Positions 22,314-34,427 are shown, counted from the first letter of the stretch. The stretch: 64,000 bases of DNA from Pohlia nutans (GCA_022496805.1 CM040093.1:5396501-5460500), one strand, 5' to 3'. Translations and numbers: made by a program. The notes: generated from the letters alone by a model not told the origin.

Positions 22314-23170
22314 GATCCTCACTTACGTATGCCTCCCCACACAAATCAAACCTCAAACACAAACACACAACTTGTTTTTGTGATTTTGTTTGCTCTAATA
22401 TTGCACCTTTGTGCACCCAATGGCTTCAAAACAACCCCAAACACTAGATCAGCACTTTTGTGCTCCACACACACCTTCCAACACTTAAATGTGAGAGTCC
22501 TCACCCAAAAAAACAAAGAGGCTCACCAAAACCCCTCAAATCACTCAATGGAGCTCAAAACAACTCCAAATGCCTCAATACGACACCTTAGTGTCCCCAA
22601 TCACTCAATGCACATCAATGACACCTTTGTGTCCCTCAAGAGCACTCATTCAATGCACACGAACTCACACAAGTCCCTCAAAACCCCAATTGCATTGAAA
22701 TTGCTCAAAACCGCACCTTTGTGCACAAACTAGCTCCAAATGAAAATTTGAGCACCCCAAGAGTATGAAACACATGCAACACCTAAAAACAAGTGCCTAA
22801 TCACTAGGATCAGATGGTAGACCCTCCACGAGAGCCCTCACACCTCACAAATCACTTGCATTCACTCAAATGCTCACAATTGAACCAAACGAAGTTCCAC
22901 TCGCAAAGAAGAGATAGAAGCAAAAACAAGGAGATCCAAGGGAAGAAATTGACTAAGGAGAGTGCTCCAACATGTTACTTCAGCCCATGCACTCCTCCAA
23001 GAGACACCAACACTCCAACAAGCTCCAAAAACTCCAACAAGCTCCAAAAACTCCAACAAGCTCCAAAAACTCCAACAATGCTCTAAAACTCCAACAATGC
23101 TCCAAAACCGCCCGTTGCACACTGACCTCAAAACACTTGCACAAATGCAATCTAATACTCATGAAACACA
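22314..23170 (-). other. Copia 5' untranslated leader
   Basis: No long frame. C/A-rich on the plus strand with degenerate repeats of CACCTTTGTG and CTCCAACAAGCTCCAAAAA-like units (23010-23100). It lies between primer-binding site and Gag start, as expected for a packaging leader. Confidence 0.7.
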
Positions 23171-23189
23171 CATAAGTGGGCCCATAACC
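23171..23189 (-). promoter_or_regulatory. Copia primer-binding site matching the initiator tRNA-Met anticodon arm
   Basis: Directly abutting the 5' LTR, the minus strand reads GGTTATGGGCCCAC, the exact complement of GTGGGCCCATAACC, the anticodon stem-loop of eukaryotic initiator tRNA-Met. It does not match the tRNA 3' end (no TGGTATCAGAGC). This is the half-tRNA priming arrangement known for Drosophila copia. The tRNA sequence is recalled knowledge. Confidence 0.75.
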
Positions 23190-23446
23190 TATTGAAGGTA
23201 GTAGAAGATTGCACAAGGCACACACAAACACAAGGAATGCGTAGAAAGAGATGATCTTTACTCAAAGGCCTTCCACTTTAAGTAGTGTACACTTAGGAGG
23301 TCACCATGGCGAACCATATGGGATAACCCATCACAAGGACACTCTAGAGATCAGCCTATCCCTAACCCCTCCTCCCACACACCATTATTTAGCACCCAAA
23401 CCTCTTTGGCTTCTAGCAATACTACCCTACATCGTTTACCTCAATA
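23190..23446 (-). repeat. Copia 5' LTR
   Basis: 257 bp, nearly identical to the 3' LTR at 17459-17715; only a few substitutions are visible (for example TCTTTATTC versus TCTTTACTC), indicating a young insertion. Confidence 0.9.
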
Positions 23447-24047
23447 ACGTTGGCTTTCTGGTCCTTAATGTCCTGCAAAATATCGTACTCATCTACCCGG
23501 ATTTTGGGATCTGGTTGGAAAATAACCAGTTGATCATCAAACCGGACTTTCCGTAGATTCGGGGCGTCACCCGGATCCACTAATTGCTGCCTGACTTCTT
23601 GGCTAATATCTCTATCTATTCTACTAGGTCCTACTCCTTTTTCTAACTCTACTGTGGGTACAGCATCTACAGGAACTCGGACAGTTACAGGTGAGTCACT
23701 CTCCGAATCCGGTTCCTTTCTAGGTTTTCGGCTACTCCGGCTATTCTTCTTCCTACGTCTAGAGCTAGCACTGACCTTTTCTTTGGTGGAACTACGGGTC
23801 ACCACTTTATTCACCGCAATGTCCTCCCTTCCCGGTAGCCCCACCTCACCATGTCATTTTTCCGGATTCTCCACTCCGGACGTGTGGACGTAGTTAAGCC
23901 CGGTCTGTTCTCAGGGTGGAACCTCCACTGTTTTGAACAACACTCGTGGTTGAGGTGGTTCCGGGCATTGAGTCGTAGTGTGCCCGTACTTCCCACAGTT
24001 CTGGCAAGGTAGCTGTAACATCCCGCCCTGTTGTGAAGACGGCAGTA
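23447..24047 (-). pseudogene. Family-B Gag distal part, third zinc knuckle
   Basis: Minus-strand frame continuing gag from 45671 across the 21.6-kb insertion. It carries a CCHC knuckle CQNCGKYGHTTTQC (about 23975-24015), then a basic Ser/Arg/Lys-rich stretch (SSRRRKKNSRSSRK) and an acidic linker toward the protease. Two in-frame TGA codons (about 23860-23920) break it. The 24040-24047 bases CGGCAGTA form the left 8-bp target duplication of the hAT-type insertion. Confidence 0.8.
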
Positions 24048-24061
24048 CAGGGTTGTCACTT

Positions 24062-24330
24062 CGGACGTCTTTGGACCAAAACGCGTCCGATTTGACGTCC
24101 GGACGCCAGCGTCCGAACGGCCGGACGTAGCGTCCGCTGGATAAATCCCGATTTACTTTATCCGCTGCCGTTTTTTACCCTCGCGGACGGCGTAGCGGAC
24201 GGCTTGGCGTATGTCCGTCCGGACGGACGGAGTTTGTGGGCGGACGGCGAAGCGAAAGGCCTGGCGGACGGCGGAGCGGACGACCGGGCTGGCGGGCGGA
24301 CGGCACGCGGACAACTAGAGGACGGCCAGG
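24062..24330. repeat. CGTCCG/CGGACG cluster, left subterminal
   Basis: Dense CGTCCG and CGGACG hexamers in both orientations immediately inside the left inverted repeat. A matching cluster occurs just inside the right end. Subterminal repeats of this kind are where hAT transposases usually bind, so a transposase-binding role is inferred. 24331-24720 is AT-rich without a gene and probably holds the transposase 3' untranslated region. Confidence 0.75.
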
Positions 24331-24722
24331 CCGGTTTAGGAGTTATGAAGGACTAAACCCTCAACACTTCAGGCCGTTCTAGGGTGATTGTAATGGTGGA
24401 AAATACAAATTAAAATCTCACTAAGTCACTGGGGCCCTCTTTGTATTAAAAATATAGCGACCTTGTTTAACGGGATAAAGCCCCACTCGTTCCAATAATA
24501 TAAAACATAAAAATAGTTGTATATATTATATTTCGCAAGTAAACAAACATACATAAAAGGGAACGTCAGCAGAATATTGCCATCTATTCATGTATGCCAT
24601 ACATATTACTATACAAATATATACTTATAAAATTTATTTCCTGTCCAAACAACTACAATTACTGAATACTAGAATATCTTATAAAAAATACTCTATGAAA
24701 ATACAGAAATGCTATTGAGTTT

Positions 24723-25388
24723 TCAATCTACTATGTAATCAGAATCTCCTTTCACCTCTGCTCCGCTACTGTCCTCTGGATCATATGACTCGTCGTCACT
24801 GTTAGAGTAATACTCGTTTCCCTTTGTCTCCTAGTATGCTGGTCGGATACTCTTCATTTTCCGCGTGGATCCACTTGCGTCAAGGGGGGTTTTAACTCGC
24901 TGTCGTGGCTTTGGCGGAGAAGCAGCAAATGGTTCCATGAGCCTTTTTCGTTTAGCGTTGCCGTTTGCTGTTGGGCCAAATTTCTCTCCACTTGATGATA
25001 TATGTTTCGGGCCCACAAGTGTCTCCTTCACCGTTCTCTTCTCCATTGGGCGTTGATTGTGCCTTGGGGGCACACCTGAAGGCTTTTTTATTATAGCTAC
25101 TGATAAAGGCAAATTTCCGTCACTTTCCAAATCTGCATCCGATTCTCTCACAAGTTTATTCCCTGCTTTGGAAAGGGATACCAATGCCATTGAAGATGCA
25201 AGTGGAACTCTGGGTGTTGGTGTTTTAGATTTATCAAATAAGGCTCTAGATGCAAGGGTGGTCCTCTGCATTTGGTCTTCACCACGAGGAGAATCTCTCT
25301 CTACAAACTTCAACGGACTCTTACTAATTGGACCAAAATCTTCCTCTATGCCTTTCCATTTGGCGTGACCATTGTGACTTCTTCTCAT
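24723..25388 (-). CDS. Probable frame-shifted C-terminal tail of the hAT transposase
   Basis: Overlaps the end of the transposase frame in another phase. Basic and Ser/Pro-rich (KRKRLMEPF, KPRQRVKTP), then after an in-frame TAG at 24831-24833 comes an acidic tail (SDDESYDPEDSSGAE) that ends at TGA 24723-24725. The composition after the TAG is clearly protein-like. It could be a C-terminal extension joined by a frameshift, or by an intron I cannot place. Confidence 0.5.
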
Positions 25389-27372
25389 CTTTTCTCTTTG
25401 CCTTTGCGAGGAGCTTCGAATTTGTGTACACGTACACTAAATCTTCAGCCCTCTTTTGTTGGAGGCGATTCCGAGACCCGTTGTGCACGAAAGAATAACT
25501 ACTCCAATTGCATTCGCATGATGACGATGACACGGTTTGGGCTAGGATTCTCCGTGCTATTGGTGCAATGAGCTTTCCGCATGCCCCTTCAAAATCCCAC
25601 CATGCATGAGGCAAACACTTCTGTTGTTTCGGATCCAACATATTGTGGAAGGGCGGTTCCTTGTGACGGAATGCCAAAAACTCTAGTACCACATCCGGAT
25701 ATGTTTCTGGAGAATATAATTTCCCAAGCACACGCTTGCATGCTGTGATGGCATCTAAGTCGTCTGCCAATTCCTTATCGTGTAGCAAATACGGATTCAA
25801 AAGTGCACCCGCATCGTGCAAATCTGTTCTGACCAATGCCCATCGGTCGTGGAAGTGCTTCTCCACATCAATGCTTTCTCCACCGTCAAAGGTAAAGAAC
25901 TCATCCTTCACCCTTTCAATGTGTTTCTCTACATTGCAAAAGATGTGTCGAATTTTGCCCATACCAGGTTCCCCACTGTCAAAATCCCGTAGTGCATACA
26001 TCAACGGTGCAACCACCTCCTGAAAGTTAGTGCATCGTTGCCAAAAGTGATCGTCCAGTATGTACCTTCTCACATCTCCAGACATAGTGCGCGCTTTAAT
26101 CTTTCTGTTGTCTCGGAGTGTGACGACATAAGACGTCCACTGTTCGTCCACCACAGACTACTCTAAGGCTTGTCTGACTTCGAGTAATCGATCCACCATC
26201 ATGAAATTTGATCCAAATCTAGTTTTCCCTGCCAATACTAGGCTGTACTTCTTCTCGTGCTTTCGAAATACTGCAAGAGGCATGTGTCTCTTCTTTATAA
26301 ACGTCACGATCGTCCGGGCCTTCTTCAACACATGAGTTATCGACTTTGCCTTCGCGATGTCCCCCAATAAGAGGTTCATTGCATGAACAGCACACCCTTG
26401 GAAGTATATGTGGTCATATTTGTTCGTCACAATATCTGCTGCTGCCTTCATGACAGATGCGTTGTCCGTTGCATTTTGCACCACGTTCTGCAATCCAACG
26501 TCTTCAACGAACTTCTCTATGATTGACGCTTGGTACGCTGCTGTCTTCGAATGTCCCGAAGTGTCTACCGATCCAAGAAAATGTTCTCCTACCGCAGACA
26601 CTATCATTGCATTGAATAACGGTTGGTTTGTGCACGAGCTCCATCCATCAAATGTCAACGTGGCTCCAAACTTGCGATCGCTATCTGCCATTTTACCTTC
26701 CAAGACCGCCCCTAGCTCATTCTTGGCTTGCACCAAGAGTTTCTTCCGTAAGTCATTGTAAGAGGGTGGTGTGTACGGTCCCCGGAAATCAGAAGTCCTC
26801 TGTATGGCCTCTTTGAAAGTTGGATTTCGTGCTATCGAAAAAGGGATGTTCGCCTCATAAAAGAACCTTGCCCATATCTTGTCTAACTCCCTTCGTTTCT
26901 CTTCCTGAAAACCCTCTGGTATTCCTGCTTGTCGCAATGGACGGTCGGCCCTGCCAGATGCGCTGTCACGTCCCATGGATGGTGGTCTGCTCGCGGTAGT
27001 TTTGTTTGTATTAGAACCTGACCTCTGATTTGAAATCTCTTGTGGTGCATCGCGTGACTCTCGATCCATTGATTGCAGTGTGCAAAGCTCCATGATGTCC
27101 ATATTTCCCGCTCTCGGAGTGCGACATTCATCGGATTGATCTGGATTTGGATGCTTTAGAGGATCTCCTTTGCAATTAAGAAAGAGCCCTTTAACTTGCG
27201 GTGTAAGTCTCTTGCATATACCTATGCCACTGTCACGGTTTCCTGATGCGTTCCGGTATCCAAGGTGACTCAACATCCTCCCGGCCTTCTTTGCAAAAAG
27301 TGATGCACATAATAAGCACTTCACTTTTCCTCTAGCTATATCCACATACCAATCTTCCCAATCGCTTGGCAT
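25324..27372 (-). CDS. BED-type hAT transposase with one in-frame TAG
   Basis: About 680 codons. Residues 1-60 hold a BED zinc-finger-like region (WVD..., VKCLLCASLFAKKAGRMLSHLG); the middle resembles DUF659/hAT catalytic sequence (TLTFDGWSSCTNQP, NATDNASVMKAA, GCAVHAMNLLLGDI). The C-terminal dimerisation domain is recognisable by AHAWWDFEGACGKLIAPIARRIL-like sequence and SSSSCECNWSSYSF. The only break is TAG at 26158-26160, with no shift of frame. It would mobilise the surrounding element by binding its ends. It is transcribed leftward, away from the CGTCCG cluster at 27.7 kb. Confidence 0.85.
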
Positions 27373-27582
27373 CTTGAAAGGTTCAAAAGGGTTTAGGTTC
27401 CGCTACCCAATAGTTTTAAGTGACGGTGTGCAATACCTCGTGATCGTGTGACGAAAAAATGTATCATGTATGTCAAATACAGTAGTTATCAAATTCCAAA
27501 CGGAATGTGACAACCGCGCATTCAAACTCGGTAATGGTCAAGCAAGGGATACCAAAAGGTTGCCCAAAGCCCTTGACAACTG

Positions 27583-27604
27583 GTGAGTTCGAATGAACTC
27601 ACCA
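27583..27604. repeat. Perfect 9-bp inverted repeat
   Basis: GGTGAGTTC, loop GAAT, GAACTCACC; one further A-T pair extends it. It lies upstream of the transposase gene and beside the CGTCCG cluster. It could be a protein-binding site or a hairpin. Confidence 0.8.
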
Positions 27605-27659
27605 AAAGAAAACCTAAATGATTTATACTACCATCCGGCAAACTAGCCGTTGAAGTAGC

Positions 27660-28160
27660 CGTTGAACAAGCGGACTGCACTGGTCGTCCGCTGTGCCGTT
27701 CGCTGTGCCGTCCACCGGTCGTCCGCTGTGCCGTTTGCCGTCCACTGTGCCATCCACTGGTCGTCCGCTGTGCCGTCTGCCGTCCGTTGTGCCGTCTGTC
27801 GTCCGCTATGCCGTCCGATATGCCGTCCGCGCGTGTTGGGCTGGATCGGACGCACTGGAAAGGACGCACCGGATCGGACGGGGTCCATCAGACGGCAGAA
27901 ACGGACGGACTGCATCGGACGGCAGAAACGCACGGGCTGCATCGGACGCACCAGAACGGCTGACGCATTAGGGTTTTGAGTTTAGAATCGGCCAGACGGC
28001 CGCCGACGCCCCATCGGACGGCGATGATCGGACGGACAGTGCGGTCTGGACGACAGATCGGACGGCAGTTTAGTATCGGACGGGCGGACGGCTGGTTCGG
28101 GCGGACGGGCTGGTTCGGGCGGGAGGACGCGGACGGCATTATAGAAGGCCCGTCCGTCTC
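27660..28160. promoter_or_regulatory. Divergent CGTCCG cluster between transposase and cargo gene 1
   Basis: From 27660 to about 27835 the motif appears mainly as CGTCCG with a repeated GTCCGCTGTGCCGT unit. From 27840 to 28130 it appears mainly as CGGACG. The switch in orientation lies between a leftward gene (transposase, start 27372) and a rightward gene (start 28534), which suggests a bidirectional control region. A weak TATA-like ATTATAGAAG occurs near 28137. Confidence 0.6.
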
Positions 28161-28254
28161 CATTTGTCCTCACTTCTCACTCCTAAAATCAGGTTGCTGG
28201 TAATTCCCTTTGCTGGACTTCCTGGCCTTATTTACTACAGGCGTGAGAGGTCAT

Positions 28255-28295
28255 ATGCTTACTGTGACCAATCACCGGTTGGTCACAATAAGCAT
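28255..28295. repeat. 17-bp inverted repeat (hairpin)
   Basis: Arms ATGCTTACTGTGACCAA and TTGGTCACAATAAGCAT pair at 16 of 17 positions around a 7-bp loop. Downstream (28300-28520) are degenerate units containing TTCACATT and CACGG before the start of cargo gene 1. Either a leader structure or a regulatory array. Confidence 0.75.
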
Positions 28296-28533
28296 CTTAC
28301 ACACTTTATTCACATTGTAGCGGTATTTTCACATGGACGGGCCATTCACATTACAGCGGTTTTTTTACTGAGACGGTTCTTTCACATTCTCGCTGGATTT
28401 TTACGCATACGGTTGATTCACATTTTCGCGGGATTTAATCACGGTTTAGGGTACATGATTGATTCACCTCGTCGCGAGATTTCGTCACGGTAAATCGGTA
28501 ATTGCACACGGTTTATTCACACATCGCAAAGCA

Positions 28534-31500
28534 ATGGCCGATGACCAACGTGAGGGTCAGGTTCCCGACCAACCCCACTCTCCGAATGCTAATGCTGGGC
28601 CTAGGAAGAACAAGCCTAAGGGGGCCCCTCATGCGTCGAATTACGACGTATTGGACGACCCAAATGTTCTAGCCGAACCAGGATGGGAACAATTTAAGGA
28701 AGAATATTGGTCTGCCACGACAGCCAGACAATATATCAAACTGTACCACATTGGTAAACTGTGGCCGAGGGAACAATTACCACAGATGTCAAAATCCTTT
28801 ACTACCAAACCATGACTGTGCAGTGATGATCATTTCCTTCACCGAGCGGAAGATGTATGGAGGGCAATGTTTGGAGCTCGTTTGAAGTCAAAAGGAACAT
28901 TCAACTACAATATACTGGCAATGGTCTATGCGGAACTAAGGTTGGAGCGCAAGGTGGATTGGAGTACTTACTCTGCAACTCAAGGGTATCCAAGTCAGTT
29001 GGCAGACGGGCAGCGAGACATTCCTGATTCGTATGATCCGGCATCTACAAGCACAAAAGAGATGTTGGTCTCTTTAAAGAAACCAGGCACGTCGACTGCG
29101 AGCAGCTCAGGTCGAGTGGAAGTCAAACGAAAGAAGTCTAAACTACCAGTACTACCTACGGCCGCTTTGGAGAATTTGGATGCAAAGGTGGAAACCAAAG
29201 TCAATGCTGAACGGGAGGAAATAAAAGTCAAAGTTGAATGGGACTTACAAGACAAAGTCGAAGATATTGCAACTTCCCCGTCTCGATCGATTCCGTGTAA
29301 GGAGGGCGAGGAACTGTTGCCGCAAAACCCATCGACGCTAATTCAGGCAACTGCGGAATCAAAGGGGAAACAAAAGTTGAGGTCAGATGCAATTGCCAGG
29401 GAGGACCGCCAAGAACAGTATAAGTTTGGATCGAACTGGGTGATGACGGTTCAGGGGGGAAATGTCGGTCCAAGCAATCTAAGTTCCTCGACTCCGAACA
29501 AGAAAAGCGCATGTCCAGATGACACGGATACACTAATTCGGGATCCAAATGGACGTTGGGAAAACTGCGATACTTCTTTGTCAAAGATGATACCTCTTGA
29601 GGAAATAATGATTTCATACAGGCACTTGGCGGAGAAAGTTACCAAGGCGAGCGAAATTGCAGAAGGAGAGCAGTAGGAACTGTCCGACAAGTTCCCTGAC
29701 TTGGCAAGTGATCTAGGTTCGTTGAAACTTATTTCGAAGAACGTGTACGTGAACTAGGTAAAAGCCATGGACGTAACTTCTTTCCTTCATACGTTGGCAC
29801 CACAGCTTGCACAACATCTCCAATCAATTGTGAAAAAATTGGGCCGTTGGGGCCAGTCATCGAAAAGGCGAATCGTGTTGATGAGCTCACCAAGAAACTG
29901 AAAGAAACAACGGAATGTGCAAAGGGATCTGAACAGTTGGCGGGGGAAACCCTAAAGCAACTGCGATCGAGCGCTATACATAACCATCTCAAGACCATGC
30001 ATCTCCAGTTCATTAATTTTCAGTTGTTAGAAGAGTTAGACAAGCTGCGAGAAGAAACTACAAAGAAAGAAGCATTACCTTAAGAATCCCTCGTCCCATC
30101 GGAGCAGATCTCTATTCCATTGAATGCGAACGTTTCAGACGGAGCAGTACTTGAAGAAACTCTTGCCCCATCGGACCAGTTGTCTCATCCATTGGATGCG
30201 CAGGTTTTAGACGGAGCAGTACTTGAAGAAACTCTTGCCCCATCGGACCAGTTGTCTCATCCATTGGATGCGCAGGTTTTAGACGGAGCAGTACTTGAAG
30301 AAACTCTTGCCCCATCGGACCAGTTGTCTCTTCCATTGGATGCGCAGGTTTTAGACGGAGCAGTACTTGAAGAAACTCTTGCCCCATCGGACCAATTGTC
30401 TCTTCCATTTGATGCCCATACTTCGGACGAAACAGTGGTTCAAGATACTCTCGCTCCATTGGACCAGTTGCCCCTTCCCTTGGATGCCCAAACTTCGGAC
30501 GAAACAGTGGTTGAAAATACTCTCGCTCCATCGGACCAGTTGCCCAATCCTTTGGATGCCCAAACTTCCGACAGTGACCTCCACGATCAGCACGATCCTT
30601 CGTATTTGATAAAGCGTCCAGGTGTAGCGGAGGTATTTGTGGAACAAGATAGGATGCAAAAAGAACCTTGGAGAGGGCCACCAACTAAAGCGGGTGAAAC
30701 CAGTAACTCTGAGATCGAGACGTTGAGACAACGATTGATTCAAGCAGAGATTGACAGGGATATAGCGAGGTATGAATTACTATTCTGGAAAGGTACCGGT
30801 GAAATGAAGATGCCCAGACCACGTCCTGAGCAAAGCTTGCCTTGGTTGAGTTATGTCCACCAATTAAAGGATGTGGATGAATTGGTCGAGAGGGAGTTGG
30901 GTTTGATGATCGAGTACGAGGACAAAAAAAATGGGAATCTCGCTTGTCTTCTAGGAATGATGAGGAGGGTGCAAGAATTATTTGATCGACAAGCCGCATT
31001 GCCTGGAGCGCGTACACTGACTACATGTACCACGTGGGGTGATGTTGACTTGATGATGACACGGGCACATGAGATTTCTTGTTATTTGGAAGCAGGCAAC
31101 ATGGACTGGGCTTCGGCATTTGAAGAAGGGTGGATGCCATATAACGTGTTTTCCTCGCATTTATTGGAGAAGGAGAAGACGGTGGTTCATACATGTAATC
31201 CAGCTCCCGACTTTCTGAAAGAGACATGTTGCTTGTGTCAATATGGGTTTAGTCCAGAAGGAGCGATCCAACTGGGACAATGTCAGCATACATTTCATAT
31301 TAAGTGCATTGCGGAACATTCTTTACACCGCTCTTATTGTCCCCTGTACAATTCTCCTATACATGTAAGATTCTACGAAATGATGGGCCTTCGCGCTGTT
31401 ATGCCATCTGGTCATGAATACAACCAGTGGAACCTTCCTCTGGACCAACTACCGAAGAAGTTTCTAAATTACAAATACTGGGATCAACCATTGGTATGGG

Positions 31501-32105
31501 ATGTTAACTACGACTGCCACCACTTGTACCATATGCAAGTAGCAGGGTCTGAGGAAGAAATTTGTATGGAGGTTGACGAACTTTTCTGGATGACCCGAGA
31601 TTACAACATCGAAGTGCGAGCACGTGCAATTGAGAACGAGGCGGACCGGGAGGTGTTTTGCCGCAACTTTGAGGGACATTGGAGCGTACAGCACAAAAAG
31701 TTCTTTCGATTCCCAAAGAATGAAGTAAAAAAGAGAGATGATAACACGTGGTACGAGGCTTCCGGTCTTGTCTTGAGAGAAGAACACGCAACGTACGACC
31801 GTACGTTGATTGGCAGAGCTCTGGTCCTTTCAAAGTTGGAGGAGGCGACTAGGCTTCGTGCCACAACGATCGAAGACATGTTCATTGATGAGGATAATTC
31901 CTATGCGGATGTTGCAGGTGCATTTAATAGGAGGATCAATGACGTCATCGAAACGTGGCGATGTCATATGTTGACACCGAACTGGTCAACAACATCTGGA
32001 GAAACTGAGCAAATTGTAACTCTTGTTGTCGGTCGTGTGGAGAAATACATGGAGGTTTTTAAGGCAAAAGAGGTGGATCTGGATCGTTCTCGCAAGGGGA
32101 AATGA
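28534..32105 (+). CDS. Cargo gene 1: novel N-terminal domain, 24-residue repeats, RING finger
   Basis: ATG at 28534. Residues 1-140 form a domain shared with cargo gene 2 (DPNxxAEPGW, KLWPR, DDHF, VDWST). Then come a disordered region, a coiled coil (29850-30080), six 24-residue repeats (30138-30570) and, near 31225-31350, a RING-H2-like finger: CCLC...CQHTFHIKC...CPLY. The eighth ligand is Tyr (TAC) instead of Cys, one G-to-A change from TGC. A conserved-looking C-terminal region follows. Breaks: TGA 28813, TAG 29674, a frame change near 29720 and TAA 30081. After TGA 32103 coding-like sequence persists to TGA near 32281. By the RING it could act as an E3 ubiquitin ligase; the damage suggests a decaying copy or unseen introns. 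Confidence 0.65.
30138..30590 (+). repeat. 72-bp in-frame tandem repeat
   Basis: About six copies with exact 72-bp spacing (30138, 30210, 30282, 30354, 30426, 30498), encoding variants of DGAVLEETLAPSDQLSHPLD. The first three are almost identical in DNA, so expansion is recent; later copies have diverged to DETVV...TLAPSDQLP. Confidence 0.9.
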
Positions 32106-32281
32106 AAGGCCGACGAGGATGACAATTGGGAACCATCTCAAGACCACGTTGAAAAGAAGCTTGCGATAAATTCAGAGGTTGAGGCAGGCGGTAGAATTAC
32201 TCATGATAGTCAGCGTAGACGTACTCGCTCGATGAAGATTGATATCGCATCACTGTTTTTTAGCCATTTGGCTACTATATG

Positions 32282-33261
32282 AATATATATAACTCTATTC
32301 ACATTTCCATTCTTGTTGACCTTAATTTTCACACTCGGTTTTATTTCACTTCTATCTTTATACTTTTTGCAAAACTCATAATAATAGAGAATTCGCATTA
32401 CATAATTTTAATTTGAAGGGCTCCCATAAATGCAATTTATTTTTTATCGTGATAAAATTTTAAAAAGAAAATGGGACAGCAGTGTAGGCATTTAGAGGTT
32501 TACTTAGTCAAATTAGCAGATCACACGAGGTAATGAAGGAAGAACTCTTCCTCCAAGCAAACTTCTTTCAATCCCCCCGTCCGACCTGTCCGCACCCCGA
32601 TCTGCCGTCCGGACCTCGCCGTCCGCTGCTCGCCGTCCGGTCCGGAGCCCCGAAATGTCGTCCGCTGCACGCTGTCCGATCCGCCGTTCGATTTGTCCGT
32701 TTGGACCGCCCACAGTTAGATCCTATAAAGTTGTCCAACTTAACAACTTCCCAAAACGGAATAAATGCAATGAGGAATCCAATGATTGTGATTAAGTGAG
32801 CCAAAGAATCCTATTAACCCGTACATGCCTAGAGCCCTCTCCAAATTCGGCAGTTTTGCAAAGATGCATTATAAAATGCAACCTAGAGGGATATTTGGAA
32901 CTTGATAAATGAATAAAAGTTGTACATTATGAATTTTACATTCTATCCATACGGTTAGATCTATGATTACTATTACCAATAATTTTGCATAAAATTTGAA
33001 ACGTGAAATTCAAAATTATTTTGTAATTCAATTACGAATAAGATATTGACAATCTACAGATGAAATTTTTTGTGATTGATTGAACTGTAATACTCTAAAT
33101 GTAGTGATTTTTGGAGATGTTTTGGTTGCTTAATTTTATGAGTTGACTTTTTTTTAAATTGAATGTTGGTATGGTGAAATCACTACAATTTGCATACTTG
33201 AAATATCACATTGGACGATTTATAATTTTTCATTGATAGTCATCAACACTATGAAGGTATG
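32282..33261. other. AT-rich non-coding stretch with a short CGTCCG cluster
   Basis: No gene visible. A CGTCCG cluster occupies about 32575-32715; the rest is AT-rich with no recognisable feature. Confidence 0.6.
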
Positions 33262-33680
33262 ACAAAAAATTCAACATGATTGGAAGATATAATTTGAATA
33301 TTTACAAATTGTATTATGTAAACAAGATAAAATTTCAAAATAAATATATTTTTGTCAAATTTAATATCAAATTTTATATTTAAGGTAGATAAAAGTTACA
33401 TTCACAAGTAGTAAAAATATGAAAGCGAAAGATCTAAAAGAGTCCTATGATTGGAGCATTTGTAGAAAGCCCTCTGTATTTAGGACACTCCAATTTCAAA
33501 TTTCTCAACGTTGGAAAAACTTCAATAGATTTTCTACTTTCCAATCCCAACGGTCAAAATATGTATCATAACTTAACTTAAACATCTAACGAAAACACCA
33601 ACTACAAAAAAGCTAAAACACTTGATTTTAAGGACGTTGGACCAAAAATCAAGCATGCTATGGTTGATTGGGCACTTAGG
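33262..33680. repeat. Inverted repeat arm matching 44430-45380
   Basis: Segments such as TTGTCAAATTTAATATCAAA and CCAATCCCAACGGTCAAAATATG occur here in one orientation and at 44.4-45.4 kb in the reverse complement. The right copy has about 520 bp extra in its middle. Together they bracket 33.7-44.4 kb inside the hAT-type element. Non-coding. Confidence 0.7.
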
Positions 33681-34363
33681 TTACACATATGAATTTTAGA
33701 TTCTATCCATACGTTAAGATCAACGGTTACAAATACCAATTAAGTTGTATAAATATAGAATGACTTGGGATTCTGAAATAAGTGAATTTCAATGGTTGAA
33801 ATCATATATTGATATTGACTAAGTGAAGTGATTTTTACAAATGTTGCCACACAACAATATAACATGCATGATTTAAAATTGAAAAATAATAAAATAATAG
33901 GTGAATTACTATCTTTATATCATACAAATGGTTTTCTACTATTTTCTTCAGTTGAGAATAATTTAAACCCGTTAGTGGTTACATATGCTAAATATTCTTA
34001 TTATTTCCTAATGACATTGTATACTTGTAAATTAATAAAATTTAGCATTCTTTACTGGTAAAAGTCCCAAAATATAAACCACCAAGCTTTTGCACAATAA
34101 ACAATAATATTCCACCAAGATCGTTCCTTTTTGAAACTATTTCAATTTTACTGATAACAAATTTCAGACTATATTACGGGCTACATTGTTCAAAGAAGAT
34201 TATTCATACATTCGCACATGTGTACACAATATATTTATATTCTGGACATATAAATTTATGTATATATAAAAATACATGTGCATATATACATACATATATA
34301 TATTTGTACAAGTATGTGTATGTGAATGAGTGGAGGTAAATATGTGTGTGTATATATATATAC

Positions 34364-34427
<64 letters not shown>

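Larger units (their letters stand above)
17459..23446 (-). mobile_element. Ty1/Copia element, complete apart from a nested solo LTR
   Basis: 5,988 bp, flanked by the direct 5-bp target duplication ACGTT (17454-17458 and 23447-23451). The LTRs are 257 bp each, with terminal inverted repeats TATTGA...TCAATA. Gag-PR-INT-RT-RH order identifies Copia. The coding frame is intact except where a solo family-A LTR is inserted (18261-18702). It lies inside the gag-PR region of the family-B Gypsy copy: sequence on either side rejoins at the same codon after excision. Confidence 0.95.

Noticed and set aside
30112..30684. 190-codon minus-strand ORF
   Set aside because: Antisense of the 72-bp coding repeat; it is open only because the period is a multiple of three.
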